From: Paramacrobiotus richtersi
Lineage: Eukaryota; Tardigrada; Eutardigrada; Parachela; Macrobiotidae
DNA length: 40,532 nucleotides
Direction: 5' to 3'
Assembly: GCA_034698045.1 (NCBI GenBank)
Contig: JAQGAU010000108.1
Span: 1 to 40,532, forward strand
Positions 18,990-30,427 of the stretch are shown piece after piece. The position numbers and the translations under genes were made by a program. The notes beneath the pieces were generated by a model. That model saw only the letters and a program-made list of their open reading frames with translations, had not been told where the DNA came from and did not search any database. How positions within the stretch are numbered: position 1 is the first letter of the stretch; each line of letters starts with the position of its first letter.

Positions 18990-19189
18990 GATAAAAGCTC
19001 GGACACAAAGCGTCCAAGCGGACCGACCACGACCCGCACGAGTTAAAGAACATGCTAAAGAGGTCGCGATCCAAACCGAGCTATTGAAACTGGACTGGGC
19101 ACCCATGGAAGAACTGCAGTCAGACGACAATCTCTTAGATAATGAATACGAGGAAACTTATGAAGGACCCAATCCTGAGAATAAGTAAA
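18990..19189 (+). pseudogene. C-terminal piece of the CCHC-type protein, copy C
   Basis: In one frame the sequence reads KEHAKEVAIQTE, then EELQSDDNLLDNEYEETYEG and ends PENK with TAA. This parallels the end of the 18329 frame (PPKEMAVQAEP, IDEIQLEDNPFDYEYEAEEP, PDQK). The N-terminal half and knuckle are missing. The piece follows the primer-binding site almost directly, so most of the element between them has been deleted. Confidence 0.5.
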
Positions 19190-21339
19190 TTTTCAGTTTG
19201 CTTGTTTTCAAGGTCATATGTTAAGCGGAGATGTTTCGCTGGATTTATCTTGGAAAACAATTAGTAAACAAAACTGTTTTGGCATTAAGATTCGTGTTTG
19301 TTTTGTAGGATGAGGTGCGATGAAACGAGTTGCGTGGGGGAAACTTTGTACCTGACACGAAGAAACCTCAGAGATCGGTGCATTTATCTGTGCGTGTCAG
19401 TTATGTATTTATGACTTACATTTTTGCGTATTTACGCATATATCGCGCATATTAACGAACCCGTTGCACAAGAAACAAGCGGTTCCACAAGTAACCCAAC
19501 TAACAACACCAACGCTGGACAGCAAAACGTGTCCGCCCAGGACCTATCGGAGCACAAGAAGGGGAACTCGAACCCCCGCAGGCACAAAAGAAACCTCGCA
19601 AACATCGTTGATATGCTTTCCTTCATTGTACTGCTACATGTTACAAACCCTTGCCTGCCATTCCATTGTATACCTTTCATTGCATACGAACTCTGCTATA
19701 CCGAAAAGCCAAACAGCACCATTGTTACCTGCGTACTTTTAGTAATAATTCTAATAAAAGTTGAGCAGGAGTAGTTTCAATACATATTAGTACAATATGA
19801 TATTCATATTATCATATCATATTAAAAACCTTGTCGAACGAATCCCTTAGCATACACTAAAACATGCCAACACACGTTGGAACTATGTGTCTACATAATA
19901 ATTAATAGATAATAGGTAATAAATAATGCATTCAAAAGATGCATACTTTGTAATCTCAGCCTTGACCGGCAATCGGCTACTTGCTTGCGAATAATAATAA
20001 CCATTATTATTGTTAGCACCTGCATCCAGTATCGTATATATTATTGTTATTGTTAACACGTATATAACACCGGAATATAAAATCGGAGGAAAACGACAGT
20101 GTTGTTTAATTCCATCACTATTTGCACGCACTTTTAGGAGGAATGTACCATGCCAAGGCTTTTTATCCAGACGTGCACTGAGTTACTATTTATTAGCCAG
20201 GAGCTCCCAAAAAAGACGAAGGTCTTGACTACTCGTTCGCCTGTGTTAAGTCGGCCAAAACAGCATTACTGGAAGCCTTACACTCAGGGGCGTAATTATT
20301 CTGCAGACCAGCAACACTTTACTCAATAAGCACCATCCTTTCAAATCCGGCTGATCCACAGGAGACCTATGATCTTGCTTCTAAAATTTCCACTATCCAC
20401 CCACATCCCCAATTCGTGTATAAATATTCAGGTGCGACTACTTCTACCGTCTGCGGTATCGCATCTTTGATGTGCAGTTAGTTCAAAATGCTTCACAATA
20501 TATTGGTACTCTTGGCTGGTACAGACGACGTTCGCAGCTACTTCTCTAATCGAAATAACACCGCATTTATCTTTGGTACCGCGAACCATACAATTGGTCG
20601 ATATTTATTCGAAGTTATGTTAATATCCCTTCTTGTTTTTTTTCGACATGTTCCTGTCCATTGTCCAAACAAAGGTCATCTGTCTCGTCGGAATTTTTTA
20701 TAACTATGAAGATCGCTTCACACTGCCTCAATTAAGATTTTAGCCGACACCATGAACTCAACAGTGTTATTCAAACAATCAACGAATATCTATCGACATT
20801 CTGTTATTTTGCCAATGGTACCAGAATGTACAAGTTCCGGCTTCATTTCTACGATGTTTCGTCCTTTCCATCTCAAGCTTCTTATGACGGTCGTCATCTA
20901 GCAGGCGGTTCCAAAGCGACAAACAACCCAGAGTCGCCGTCACGGCTGTTTGCCAGCGGTCTCCGTATTATTCTGAGAAATCTTTTGTAGCACCACAGCC
21001 GTTATTGAGCAAGCTATTAAAATTTATGACACGCTTTCACGGGAGCCCAGCAATTTACTAAAATGACAATAAAAAACTTTAGTACAACATTAGCCTAGAG
21101 AAATTAATTAAAACAAAATAATTTAAACACAACAAAGAACAACCTTGAAAAAATTAATTCGTTAAAAATTGATTCATTATTTCAAGCGCTGTGTCTGAAA
21201 GGCAAAAATTGGACATTAATGAAATCCTGTGTTCTGTTGCGGTAAACTCGAAATTTCCTGAAGCATGCTGAGTTTGTAGTGGTGCTTTTGCGCTAAATCG
21301 TACATCGCTTCTGGAAGCAATATCTTAACTTTTTTAATT
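19190..21339. other. Long stretch without a supported gene
   Basis: A 116-residue frame at 19424-19774 begins with a plausible N-terminus and ends in a hydrophobic segment (IVTCVLLVIILI), but nothing supports it as a gene. Around 19790-20060 the sequence is AT-rich with TATCAT and ATTATTATTG runs. No second copy of the gypsy LTR was found here. Confidence 0.35.
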
Positions 21340-21445
21340 TTTATGCGTTTAAACTGCAATCAGATTTGTTTAAATTTGTTTAAATTTGTTTAAATTTTTT
21401 TTCAGATTTTTTAAATTTTTTTAAATTTTTTCTAACATTTTAAAA
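21340..21445 (+). repeat. TTTAAAT-rich low-complexity tract
   Basis: GTTTAAATTT is repeated three times in register (about 21370-21400) and is followed by TTTTTTAAATTT runs. It is a simple AT repeat. Confidence 0.8.
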
Positions 21446-23176
21446 TTTAAAGCAATGGCGTAAGCTCGCTCTGCTTTCCGCATTCGATTCAGGGGAAAAC
21501 ACGAACATTCCCGCCTTGAAATATTACGTAAATGCGCATGGCTGTACCGTTCTTCCCAACGAGGCCGTAGGCCAAGTTGGGCTTGCAGTACATGACTACG
21601 CTACAGTGGCCGTCATCAAGTTTGAGAAAATTGAACAGTACTTCTCCGCCGATGAAAATGGCAAACGTACCAACTCTTTGCTGCGGATAGGATTAGAAGA
21701 GGAGCGATTCCCAATCAAAACTATCGGATGTTTTCGGCCACACTGCGTTCATCTTATTACAGCGATAGTCGAAATATATGGACAGAATACGTATTATTTT
21801 CTCCTTCAAACGTTTTATCTACGGCTCGTACATTTGACTAGTAACTGACCTAGTGGCCTGAACGACAAAGCGGTTAAAGAACTCAGTTATAAAGCTTAAC
21901 TGTTTCATTTTGCCAATGCCATGGCAGAGAAGCCTCTGCTTTGCCACAGCAGTCTCCCATTTCACAACTGTATAGTTTGTATTCGCTGATCTTGCAAACA
22001 CCATGTAGGTTGACCCAGTCGAACAAAAACCTGAGGACCATATTCCGGTGCAATATATATGAGTGCCTGATGTCGGAAAATGAATCAGTAAAGAATATCG
22101 AAGCCTTAAACAGAAGCATCAGCACATAGTACCAACTACCAAGTTTCCGCACAAAAACTCCACAGACCACATTTGCCAGTTTTCTGTCGCACTGTCTTTT
22201 ACTGTCTGTGGCGTCGGTAACGTGATCAAAGAAAGATGCCATCCTCGAGCAATGGCCCAACAAAGACAGCAAAAGACTGCGATGCCCGAAACTGTCGCTT
22301 CGTTGGAGTATTCGACTTACCTGAGAAACCTGAATCCGGAATCATTCGTTATTTGTCATTCTCAATGATCCTGGCCTAAACGTTTATCATGAGATATCAA
22401 AATGTACTTGCAACTGAGGGGCATACGAACAAAACAGATACTCAGCTGAATCACGGAAACACTTATCAGAGCAAGACGATTAGTTTAGATTGGGCATAAG
22501 CCATTAAAAACCCATGGGACGTCGCGCACGTGCATGCTAACGTTAAGCATGGGATCGCAAGTCAGCGTCGGATTGAAGACCATCCCTGGGGCATTTTAAT
22601 GGGATTAGTTGCTTAGTGACTGTGTTTGGCGATATTTACCTGACGTTGGGACACCAATTACACCTGAGGTTGCACGTTTTAAAATACTTTTTTTCGAAAG
22701 TTGGTAAAGACCGTAAAGTAAAGTAAGGTAGAGTAAGTAAAACGACCTATTGTTGACTACCCCAAATGTTGTATGTATGTTTCGTCGTTCACGTATTGGT
22801 AATCATCTCATACGCAACACCAATGTGTTATTGTAATTTGGCAAGCAAGAGGTATATGTAATCTAATCAACAAATGGGCAGCTAATGTAAGTACATCCCG
22901 TTTGATTGGGTTTTCGTGTCCGATGTCCCACGTCCTAAACGATGATGATGTACAGTTATCCAAGACGGATGATGTTAAAACGGTTGGTTGATCGCCGAAA
23001 GCGAACTCGCACCCGGCTCGAAAAAAAATCGCCTCGTCTGTGCATACGTACCATAGGCAAGATACACTCAGCCTTTCTTTGGGAATCGAAAGTCCAGATG
23101 TTCGGCTGAGGAGCTCATCTTCAACATTTGCTGAAACAGATTTATTTTTGTGGCAGCTTCTTCCAATAGGTCCGAG
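21446..23176. other. Stretch without a supported gene
   Basis: The 110-residue frame at 21516-21848 (MKYYVNAHGCTVLP..., KFEKIEQYFSADENGK) reads like protein but matches no family known to me. It could be a relic or an isolated exon. A purine run AAAGTAAAGTAAGGTAGAGTA lies near 22714. Confidence 0.3.
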
Positions 23177-23256
23177 GCTGCAGAAATAAGTGGTCCAAGA
23201 AGTAACACAAACTCGTGCTTGTTTGTGCTACTTCTTGGACCGCTTATTTCTGCAGC
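23177..23256. ncRNA. Near-perfect 36-bp-stem hairpin
   Basis: Left arm 23177-23212 and right arm 23221-23256 are reverse complements at 34 of 36 positions, with an 8-base loop (TCGTGCTT). In a plus-strand transcript one mismatch becomes a U-G pair. The arms include AGAAATAAGTGGTCCAAG and its complement. The length and stem would suit a microRNA or hairpin-siRNA precursor, but small loops and near-perfect stems also arise from palindromic duplication. There is no evidence of transcription. Confidence 0.35.
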
Positions 23257-23456
23257 GTTGTGCTGCACAAGGACTGCGGAAATGACGGCGCATCTGTCAT
23301 CAGTCCATTCAGCGCCTTAATGTCTCGACGACAAGGTGGTGTTGGCATATAACTGACCAAAGGAATTGTTTGTCAGTATGAAACCGATGACAATAAGTGG
23401 TTTACGTAAGGGTAGATCCTTACTTGTTAGACGTTTATCCTTATTGGCGTGTTCAA

Positions 23457-23513
23457 CGTTATTGGATATGTAATCAACAGCGATAATCTCTGTTGATTAC
23501 ATATCCAACAACG
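23457..23513. ncRNA. Second hairpin, 24-bp stem
   Basis: TTGGATATGTAATCAACAG (23462-23480) is the exact reverse complement of 23490-23508, around the loop CGATAATCT. The stem extends to 24 pairs with one mismatch. It lies 200 bases from the hairpin at 23177. Same interpretation: candidate small-RNA precursor or simple palindrome. Confidence 0.35.
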
Positions 23514-24161
23514 CAAAACAGGCTGCTTCCGACTCCACCGCAGACTAATGCAATAATATTATGACAGCATACTATGCCGAAAACGTATCGGCTAGGAAGA
23601 GTTTTCCAAACTCCCAGCAAACAGCTGAGTTTTTCATGTACTCATCTACCTGCTAGGAGTTTTAATGAACAATCAATTAAAGAGTAGAAGCACAAACATG
23701 TGATACGTGTGCAGTGGTACATGTGCACCAACTGGTCCATGTATACCGGAATCACAAATAGATTTGCAGAGCACCGATGTGTCGAATATTCTACTGCACC
23801 TCCTGATACATCTGCACCTAGTTAAATGTTCACAAAGCAGAGAATTCACTACGAATATGACAAGCATCACTCCATAACATTAATACACAATAAGAAATAG
23901 AAGCGCCAGCTGTCTCTGACTGTCTTGTGACACGACGAACAGAACAAACAAACAAACAAACATCTTTTTGCCTTTTATTGACCTTTAACGTCCGAACGAA
24001 TGAACTGCGAGATTCGGTTACAAGTAGCATAGTTTATGAAGCTGTTCGTAAGGTTGGGAGCACTCTCGGGACAATAAAAATACCCGAACCGGGACAGCTC
24101 AGCAAGATCTGGTAACATGATCAAACAGCCCCATAGAGGAAGGCACTGTCACAGAGTAATT
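23514..24161. other. Non-coding stretch
   Basis: A short AAACAAACAAAC run lies near 23946. No gene, RNA or mobile element could be supported. Confidence 0.35.
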
Positions 24162-24292
24162 GAGTCAGTGCATAAAAGTGATAAAACCCGGCAAAAAAAT
24201 GTGTGTATATTTCGTAGTTAATACGCATAGTCGTATGTGTATTAATTAAAAAATATACACAAAAAGTTTTTGCTGGTGTTATGCACTGACTC
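24162..24292. mobile_element. 131-bp palindromic MITE-like element
   Basis: GAGTCAGTGCATAA (24162-24175) and TTATGCACTGACTC (24279-24292) are exact inverted ends. Inner segments also pair in order: GTGTATATTT with AAATATACAC, GTTAATACGCATA with TATGTGTATTAAT. It is AT-rich with no frame. The flanks show no obvious target-site duplication, so mobility is inferred from structure alone. Confidence 0.5.
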
Positions 24293-24903
24293 GTTTTACT
24301 TTATGAACGGCGTGTTTCGTATAATTATGTAGTACATATACGTAACAAGTACAACAAGTGCGTTAGGTTTACGAACTGACAGTAAACTGTAAGTGCGCCG
24401 GAAAACTGGAACTCACGCGGACAGCTTAAGGTACTGGATTCCTGGTGACTAGATTACAGTACTGGTAGCGTAGCAACCAGGGCATCGATGTGCAGGCTAA
24501 TGCAGTGTAAACTAGCGTCAGGTTCGAATTACTGGGACAATACAATACTGCAGAGCGTCAGCAATAAGGAATGTTTGTGGCTGCCGATATTTCAGAATGG
24601 CGATAGTCTCCACAGGTGTTTTCCTCAGGATCCGCAACACTTTTCATCCACTTGCTAAGCATGATGTTTATCGGCATTTCAAGAGCATACATCAACAGTA
24701 TATCGGCAACTTCGTGGCTTCAGTCATGGTGCAAACAGAACCTGATGACTGACCATAGTCTCACCCTGCCTTCATGATGTTTGGAACAATAACAGCGCAG
24801 CGTTAGGTAAGAAATAGGGCCATCTCGGCTTGCACTTTTCAATTCGACGGTTTCGCATTTATCTGCTCATCCTTAACGAGAGCTTGAGTTTAGATTTCGC
24901 GAA
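24293..24903. other. Non-coding stretch
   Basis: Nothing recognised on either strand. Confidence 0.35.
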
Positions 24904-25395
24904 CTAGGAACTTGCATCCGAACCCAAAGCTGCGCTACGGTAAAAGTGGCGTCTACATTCGAGCAATCTTACTTTGAAATCTTGACTATCCGAAGCGCCT
25001 TCGTTCAACTTGATATACCCGCTCATTGGGGACCGCGCAAATTCATAGATACTTTTCACTAACAGCTCTGTCCGTTGTAGAGAAACTCCTAAAGAATCCG
25101 CTTTTCCTAAGTCGATGTGTAAAATCTTTACAAGAGAGTCATTTGGTTGAGGTCGCCATCTTCCGGCTGGTGCTATATACTGTATTCCCGACCTAACTTT
25201 ATGGCATCGAAACAGAAGAGATTGAGATGGCCGAATCGTTGTAGCGTAGCAGTCTGGCTGCGTATCCTTGCTGTTTTTTTGCCGTTGAAGCACATTACAA
25301 TCTGGCGGCTTATGCGCCTTTGAAACACACCCTTTAAGGACGTTAGAATTCTGTTGCGGGAAGACCTTTTCTCTCTCCAAAGAGTTGTTTTTCAA
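24904..25395 (-). CDS. Uncharacterised open frame, about 160 aa
   Basis: The frame is open from a TAA just upstream and has no early ATG, so it may be an exon or a relic and not a complete gene. It contains CVSKAHKPPDC, reminiscent of a degenerate Cys/His knuckle, and later RWRPQPNDSLVKILHIDLGK, then LLECRRHFYRSAALGSDASS. No family was recognised. Retroelement Gag or pol origin is possible. Confidence 0.25.
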   Translation of the reverse strand: MKNNSLEREKVFPQQNSNVLKGCVSKAHKPPDCNVLQRQKNSKDTQPDCYATTIRPSQSLLFRCHKVRSGIQYIAPAGRWRPQPNDSLVKILHIDLGKADSLGVSLQRTELLVKSIYEFARSPMSGYIKLNEGASDSQDFKVRLLECRRHFYRSAALGSDASS

Positions 25396-26199
25396 CTGTT
25401 TCGCGAGACTGACAGTTTATGCTTGGCTTCAGTGCTGTCAGTAGCGAACAGGAATAATTGCTTATCTGGTGTGCTTTGTGCAGTTACACTGGCATATCAG
25501 CGAGTGTGTTGTCCATTACCGGTGCCTTATCGTCAAGTCTGCGGGATAAGGAATAAATCTTCTCGTTCTGGAGAAAGACTGTAGCCTGGAGTTCCTGGTG
25601 TTGTTATTTACTTTTATACAGCTTCGTTATCGCGCTATTATGCAGGAACCGTATCTTTCCGTCTATTATATTGCTTCCCACATGGCTTTCCCGGCACGTC
25701 TTCATAACCTTCCTGCGACCCAGTCCTTTCTTCCATTGAGTTCCATAAAGTCCATAATCCTTGACTGTACAAACTATGCACTTTCAAGTTGACGCGCTTT
25801 TCCTTTTTATCACCATTAGTTTTCTTTTTTTACGCGCACTCACGTTTGGTACGGGTAACGTCAGTGTCTGCATAAAGTTCCCGGAAATCCTCGCCCCGCA
25901 ACTGTTGTAATACGTACAGTAGCGCATCAGTAAAGCACGTGGGTGGGATGTGTTGTACATACTGTAGCATAGTTATTTAGTGGTTATTGTAGTTGTATTT
26001 GCTCCGCTCCGGTCGCAGTTTGTGCTCGACATCGTTGCTGTTAGCGGACTTTTTCTGCTGCGCCAGCGTGCAACGTCCCAGCCAGAATTTTACGGAAATT
26101 ATTGTAAAAACTACTGCGGCTCTGGGAAGCTTGGGCTATCACGTCGTCCAGGTCGTCGTTCCACTGTACGTTCGTCGCCAGCGCATCGAGAAACCGGCG
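25396..26199. other. Stretch without a supported gene
   Basis: Several overlapping frames (including one of 214 codons from 25980 without an ATG start) are open mainly because the region is GC-richer. None shows a family motif. Confidence 0.3.
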
Positions 26200-26275
26200 G
26201 ACTAGTGGTTATGGTAGAACTGGCAGCCGTATCGCTTGCACCGGTCAGGACACGGGTTCAGTCCTGCGAAGCCCT
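26200..26275 (+). repeat. tRNA-like head of a possible SINE
   Basis: ACTAGTGGTTATGG (A-box-like) is followed about 45 bases later by GGGTTCAGTCC (B-box-like, near 26258). AGGAC and GTCCT can form a T-arm-like stem. No poly(A) tail or duplication was found downstream and no second copy occurs in the window, so it could also be a tRNA pseudogene. Confidence 0.3.
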
Positions 26276-28166
26276 TTCAGAATCGGTGCGCTCGTTCGAG
26301 TACGGCTTCAGCACAAGATCCCCGTTCCCAATTCCTGACGTGTACTTTTGGTCTCCATCGGGGTGCGAAAACGAAAATACTCACTGGAGCGCTGCGTTTA
26401 GGTTCGCCTGCCGGTTATGCTGCCGTGTACTGCTCGACTCGAGATTGCTTCTGATTAGCATAGCGGTCTCTTCCCTGGCAACTGCAAGCGAGAACTTTTT
26501 GAGGTACGTCTGTCGATCTCCAACAGCTACTTGGTTTCGACGCCGAGTGGCAGCGTCTACAAGGTTGAAGTATCCGGCAAGTACTTCAGTAACTCGTATT
26601 AGGCGTCCCAGGGCTTTTGCCTAAACAAATTTAAAAATACTAACACGCTAATATTAATATTATAGTAGTTAATTTATATACATAAAATTATCTACAAATA
26701 TTACTGTTATTGTTCATTTGTAACTTATTTTAAATAACCTTTGCGCTCGAGTTAATTTATGTATATCGTTTTCTTACTTTGTTCTGCATATTTTTGTCTC
26801 ACTCTATATTGCTTCGATCTGATCTGTATATCGTACTATTATTCAACATACAACCTTCTGTTGATGCATGTGTAATATTTTTTAACGCTTTTAACATTTA
26901 CTTGTTGATTTTTCTTGATTTTTTTGTTAGGGATCCATAAATTTCGTAACAAAAGTAGTTCGTTTTCCGTCGGCAACTGAAGATAACAGAAGTAAATGAT
27001 GTGTATGGTTCGATACCATAAATAAATAATTAATATTAACCATGCTCGAAACATTTCGGTATAACGAATTTAGGCGAACAAAACTAAAGAGTAGTGAATT
27101 TTAGTTCATCCAATCAGACTTGTTCCCAGAGCTCCTTTGGGTAAATCCTGGGAGATAATGATTGAACAGGCCGAGTCGGTTCCGATGATGGATATATATT
27201 CGGTTATGTATATAGTTAGATATTTAGTCTTATGCATTTTTATTTATTTAGTCTTATGCATTTGCACATATCGTCTTATCCAACCCCTCGCGACCCGTGA
27301 TGGTTCAGCACCGACAAGCGCTCATGCATCAAGTACTGAAATTTAACCAAGTACCTATACAGCAGGCCGCTGCGATGGGTCACTTGTTTTGCATGCCAGA
27401 GCTGCCTCGCTGTTAGCTACTGTGTCGTATACGTGTAATAATGCGTATTAATCTTTATTAATAAATACGGCCGCTCGCTACACGCTATCAAGAGAACTAA
27501 ATGTCACATCGAACTTTATCTAGAAAACCATCCTTCGTTGGTACGGAGATAAACGATGTCATGTTACGTAGATACCACATACTGGCAATTGGAGAGAATG
27601 TACGTCCGCTTGACAAAATCCGTTGAGCTGTTTGGTTCTTGTCAAATGATCTGCAGTCGACTGGATGACGTGAGATGGCCCAGCTTCCAGATAAAATCCC
27701 AAGGGTAAAATTCCAGATAAAGTCCCACCCGTAGGTGACCGGAAAGCGCGACGGCACAAGCAGTGGTGGGTGAAGTGAATTGCGCAGTGTGGCAAAAGTG
27801 GCGCGTAACTGGAGCAACTGCGGCATTAACTTGTGGTAGTCCTTCAGCTCGAAGACGCACGGTTCCATGCTGTTTTCTTGTGTAAAGTTAGTTGAATTGT
27901 ACGTTACTGGTGCTAGAATCTTAGGTTAATCAAAACAAGAAACCATTCCTTGTAAGCTACAACAGGTAAGCTAATATTTATCTGCAAAGTGCATGTACAG
28001 CACACTCACATTCCGTATAAAAGGTTTACGGTGCTATTGTGATATACTGTAGCCGTTTACTCCAGTCTGTGTGTATGTTCATGTAGTCCGACTTTGTTTT
28101 ACATGTGTAACACATGCCGGTGTCGAAGTCGTTACATTTGTCCCTAGTAATCCGCAAGAAGTTCAG
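26276..28166. other. Gene-poor stretch
   Basis: Contains AT-rich DNA (26630-27060). On the minus strand around 27500-27870 all three frames stay open for 70-120 codons, and CCAGATAAA(A/G)TCCCA is repeated (about 27688 and 27713). This could be decayed retroelement pol, but no motif confirms it. Confidence 0.3.
27218..27265 (+). repeat. Two-copy 24-bp tandem repeat
   Basis: TTTAGTCTTATGCATTT occurs twice, separated by ATTTA-type spacing. It is a minor local duplication. Confidence 0.75.
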
Positions 28167-28232
28167 TTTTCTGTTTTGCGCGATATTACCAGTATTCCCA
28201 AGAATACTGTAATGTCCGCTTGATTCAGAAAA
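28167..28232. repeat. Palindromic hairpin repeat, copy P3
   Basis: The left arm is TTTTCTGTTTTGCGCGATAT followed by TACCAGTATTC. The right arm is GAATACTGTAATGTCCGC followed by TTGATTCAGAAAA. It is homologous to the other three copies and has a 5-base loop. Confidence 0.7.
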
Positions 28233-30370
28233 TCACAAATCCTTAGACAATGACTCCTTTAAAGACTCATCCGTGTGTGTGTAACAACCGCGCTTGAATC
28301 ACAATTTTTGAGCTATAGTGCCGATAGACTCGTTCGCATGCAGGGCAGTTGCTGTCTAGACCTGTCAGTCTACTTCTCATCACGGTGGTACGTTTTACTT
28401 TGCCACTGTATGTAGGGTAACAAGAAGGAACGTTCTCCTACATTCCGGTACTCTTAGAGCATGAAAGGTCATCGTAATAGCTGTCCGTTTAGTCGGCATA
28501 GGCGATATTCGTCTTAAACCTCGAGACAAAAAAGCCTGCTGGAACAGTGTTCAGTTCGGTTCACTACGGGGTCACGAAATAGTGCATCTGCCATTCGCAG
28601 CCTCGCTGCACCAAACAAAACAGCAAACTGCAATCTTTTGATTCTCGATCTTTTGCTGCTTTTTGGAGTTTGTATGCTGGAGGTTAATCAGTCGTCGGAA
28701 TTGAAGAACACTAAACCGTGATTTGTATGCGGTCTTGGGTTACGGGAGAAATGAATGTAAGCAACCGAGCGCAGTAGAATCTACTACAAAAAGAATCTGA
28801 ACTCAGATGAAGGCGGCATTATCGACAAAGATCTTGCCATAAAATATTATTAACAGGAGATCATCCGACAATCGAACGCCTGCATAAGTAGAGCCGAATG
28901 CATGGTGAATCGAGTTCGGACAGTAGTCAGTTTCCAGTGCAGTCGCTAAGCAACGTATGATCTACTTGCACACTCGGAAGCGTGATATACCACCGGGAAA
29001 CGGGGCCGTCCCAACATACACGTTTTTCTCCATACAGGCCTCAATAAGAGCGAGGTGCAAATTTCCGACCGCTTTACTATACTTATTCTGAAACCGTTGA
29101 TATTCAACCGCGTCGGCGTTATTGAATGCACACCCGTTCCGTTTCCTGCCCAGTATATTTTTCGCAGGCAGCTCTGATTTGAGCATGCCGTTCAGTGCTA
29201 TGGAATGGGCGAATCAAGTTCTCAGCGTCCGGGTAAGTCGCAGTAACTTTAGGTACCGCGCCGTAAGGCAGCTGTCGGTGATCATAAGTGCAGCTTTCGC
29301 CAAAAGCTTTTTGGCATCTGGTAATTATCTGTCATGCCCTATAACTGACTGTGCACTGCACCAGCGCGGACAAGTGAGTGGAGAACGCTGTTAATGAAGT
29401 AAGTGAACACCGTTCCGGGTAGTCAGGGCAGGAAGACAGGCCATGGAATTTCACACACTACTTTTCTGAGTGGTGACAACTTAGAAACGCAGATTTTGGC
29501 CGAGGAAGCTGATTATTTTCCAAGTGTTTTGTAGTTGTCTGTTGCATGTGTTCAAAAGCTTTTAGTACAATTATAAACTTTTAATGACAAACGCGGCCAC
29601 TCAATATTCGCTTAAATGATAACTAAAACGAGTAAACTGTATCGGGCACTTGCCCAAAGCTCTCAGTGTCTTTTGCTAAGGAATTAAGGGAAACATTTCT
29701 AAGGTCCATCATGGACGCGCATGAGCTCACTTAGTAAAAGCTCACTATAAGTGGAAATGTTTTTACAACATTTTTATATCAGCGGGTCCTCGCCCATCAC
29801 TTCGGTTCCTTCGTCTTCCCAAGCCAGCCGCAGTTCTGCATTACCAGGGCATTGGGCCTCTCCTGTCGATCCACGATGTTGATGTTCTCCAGTTGTGGCA
29901 GCAACGGTACCACTACAGTCTCGGCACTGATGCGAGCGTATGTGCTGGAACTGTGGCCGGCTGCTCAACAGCTGCCTTTTTAATTTTTTTGCGACGTTCA
30001 GCAATGCGATAAGCAGCTAGCTGCTTATTACCCACTAATTTAACTGCTGTATCTCTGTACAGGGTACCTGTGGCAGCAAAGGTCAAGCTAGACCGGTAAC
30101 TGTTACAGTACTTTTAATACAGCACACTTTTTTGCTTCCAGCCGACAAATCTTGTGTACCGATAAGGTGAAATATACATTTGAAATACTTCCCCTGAAGG
30201 CCAAATGCTTGAAATTTACCCGGTGTTTCCGTTTACCGCCATAGCGGAAGGTGGTCCCCATTCCACCGCTAACTTGGTCTGTTATTGTTAGTGGTGTTAT
30301 TATATGAATGGGCAATGTGTTGCTAACTACCAGTGAATGTTGATACTGCAGTATTACTGCTGGAAGTTCA
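28233..30370. other. Gene-poor stretch
   Basis: Frames on both strands at 28946-29394 and a minus-strand frame at 29774-30004 lack known motifs. No mobile-element ends were recognised. Confidence 0.3.
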
Positions 30371-30427
30371 GCACTCAATTGGATTGCAATTGGACACTCA
30401 ATTGGACACATTCAATTGGATTGCAAA
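30371..30427 (+). repeat. CAATTGGA short tandem repeat
   Basis: CAATTGGA recurs five times in about 55 bases with CACT or TTGC spacers. It is a local tandem repeat. Confidence 0.75.

Noticed and set aside
19340-19405. CTGACACG/CGTGTCAG inverted ends as a small transposon
   Set aside because: Only 8 bases pair and there is no duplication or second copy.
23177-23513. CRISPR-like repeat array
   Set aside because: There are two different inverted structures, not regularly spaced direct repeats, and the host is a eukaryote.
25980-26624. 214-codon plus-strand frame
   Set aside because: No ATG start, no domain, overlaps a tRNA-like sequence and lies in GC-richer DNA where long open frames arise by chance.
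27497-27868. Minus-strand 123-codon frame, possible retroelement pol
   Set aside because: All three minus frames stay open here and none shows a reverse transcriptase, RNase H or integrase motif.
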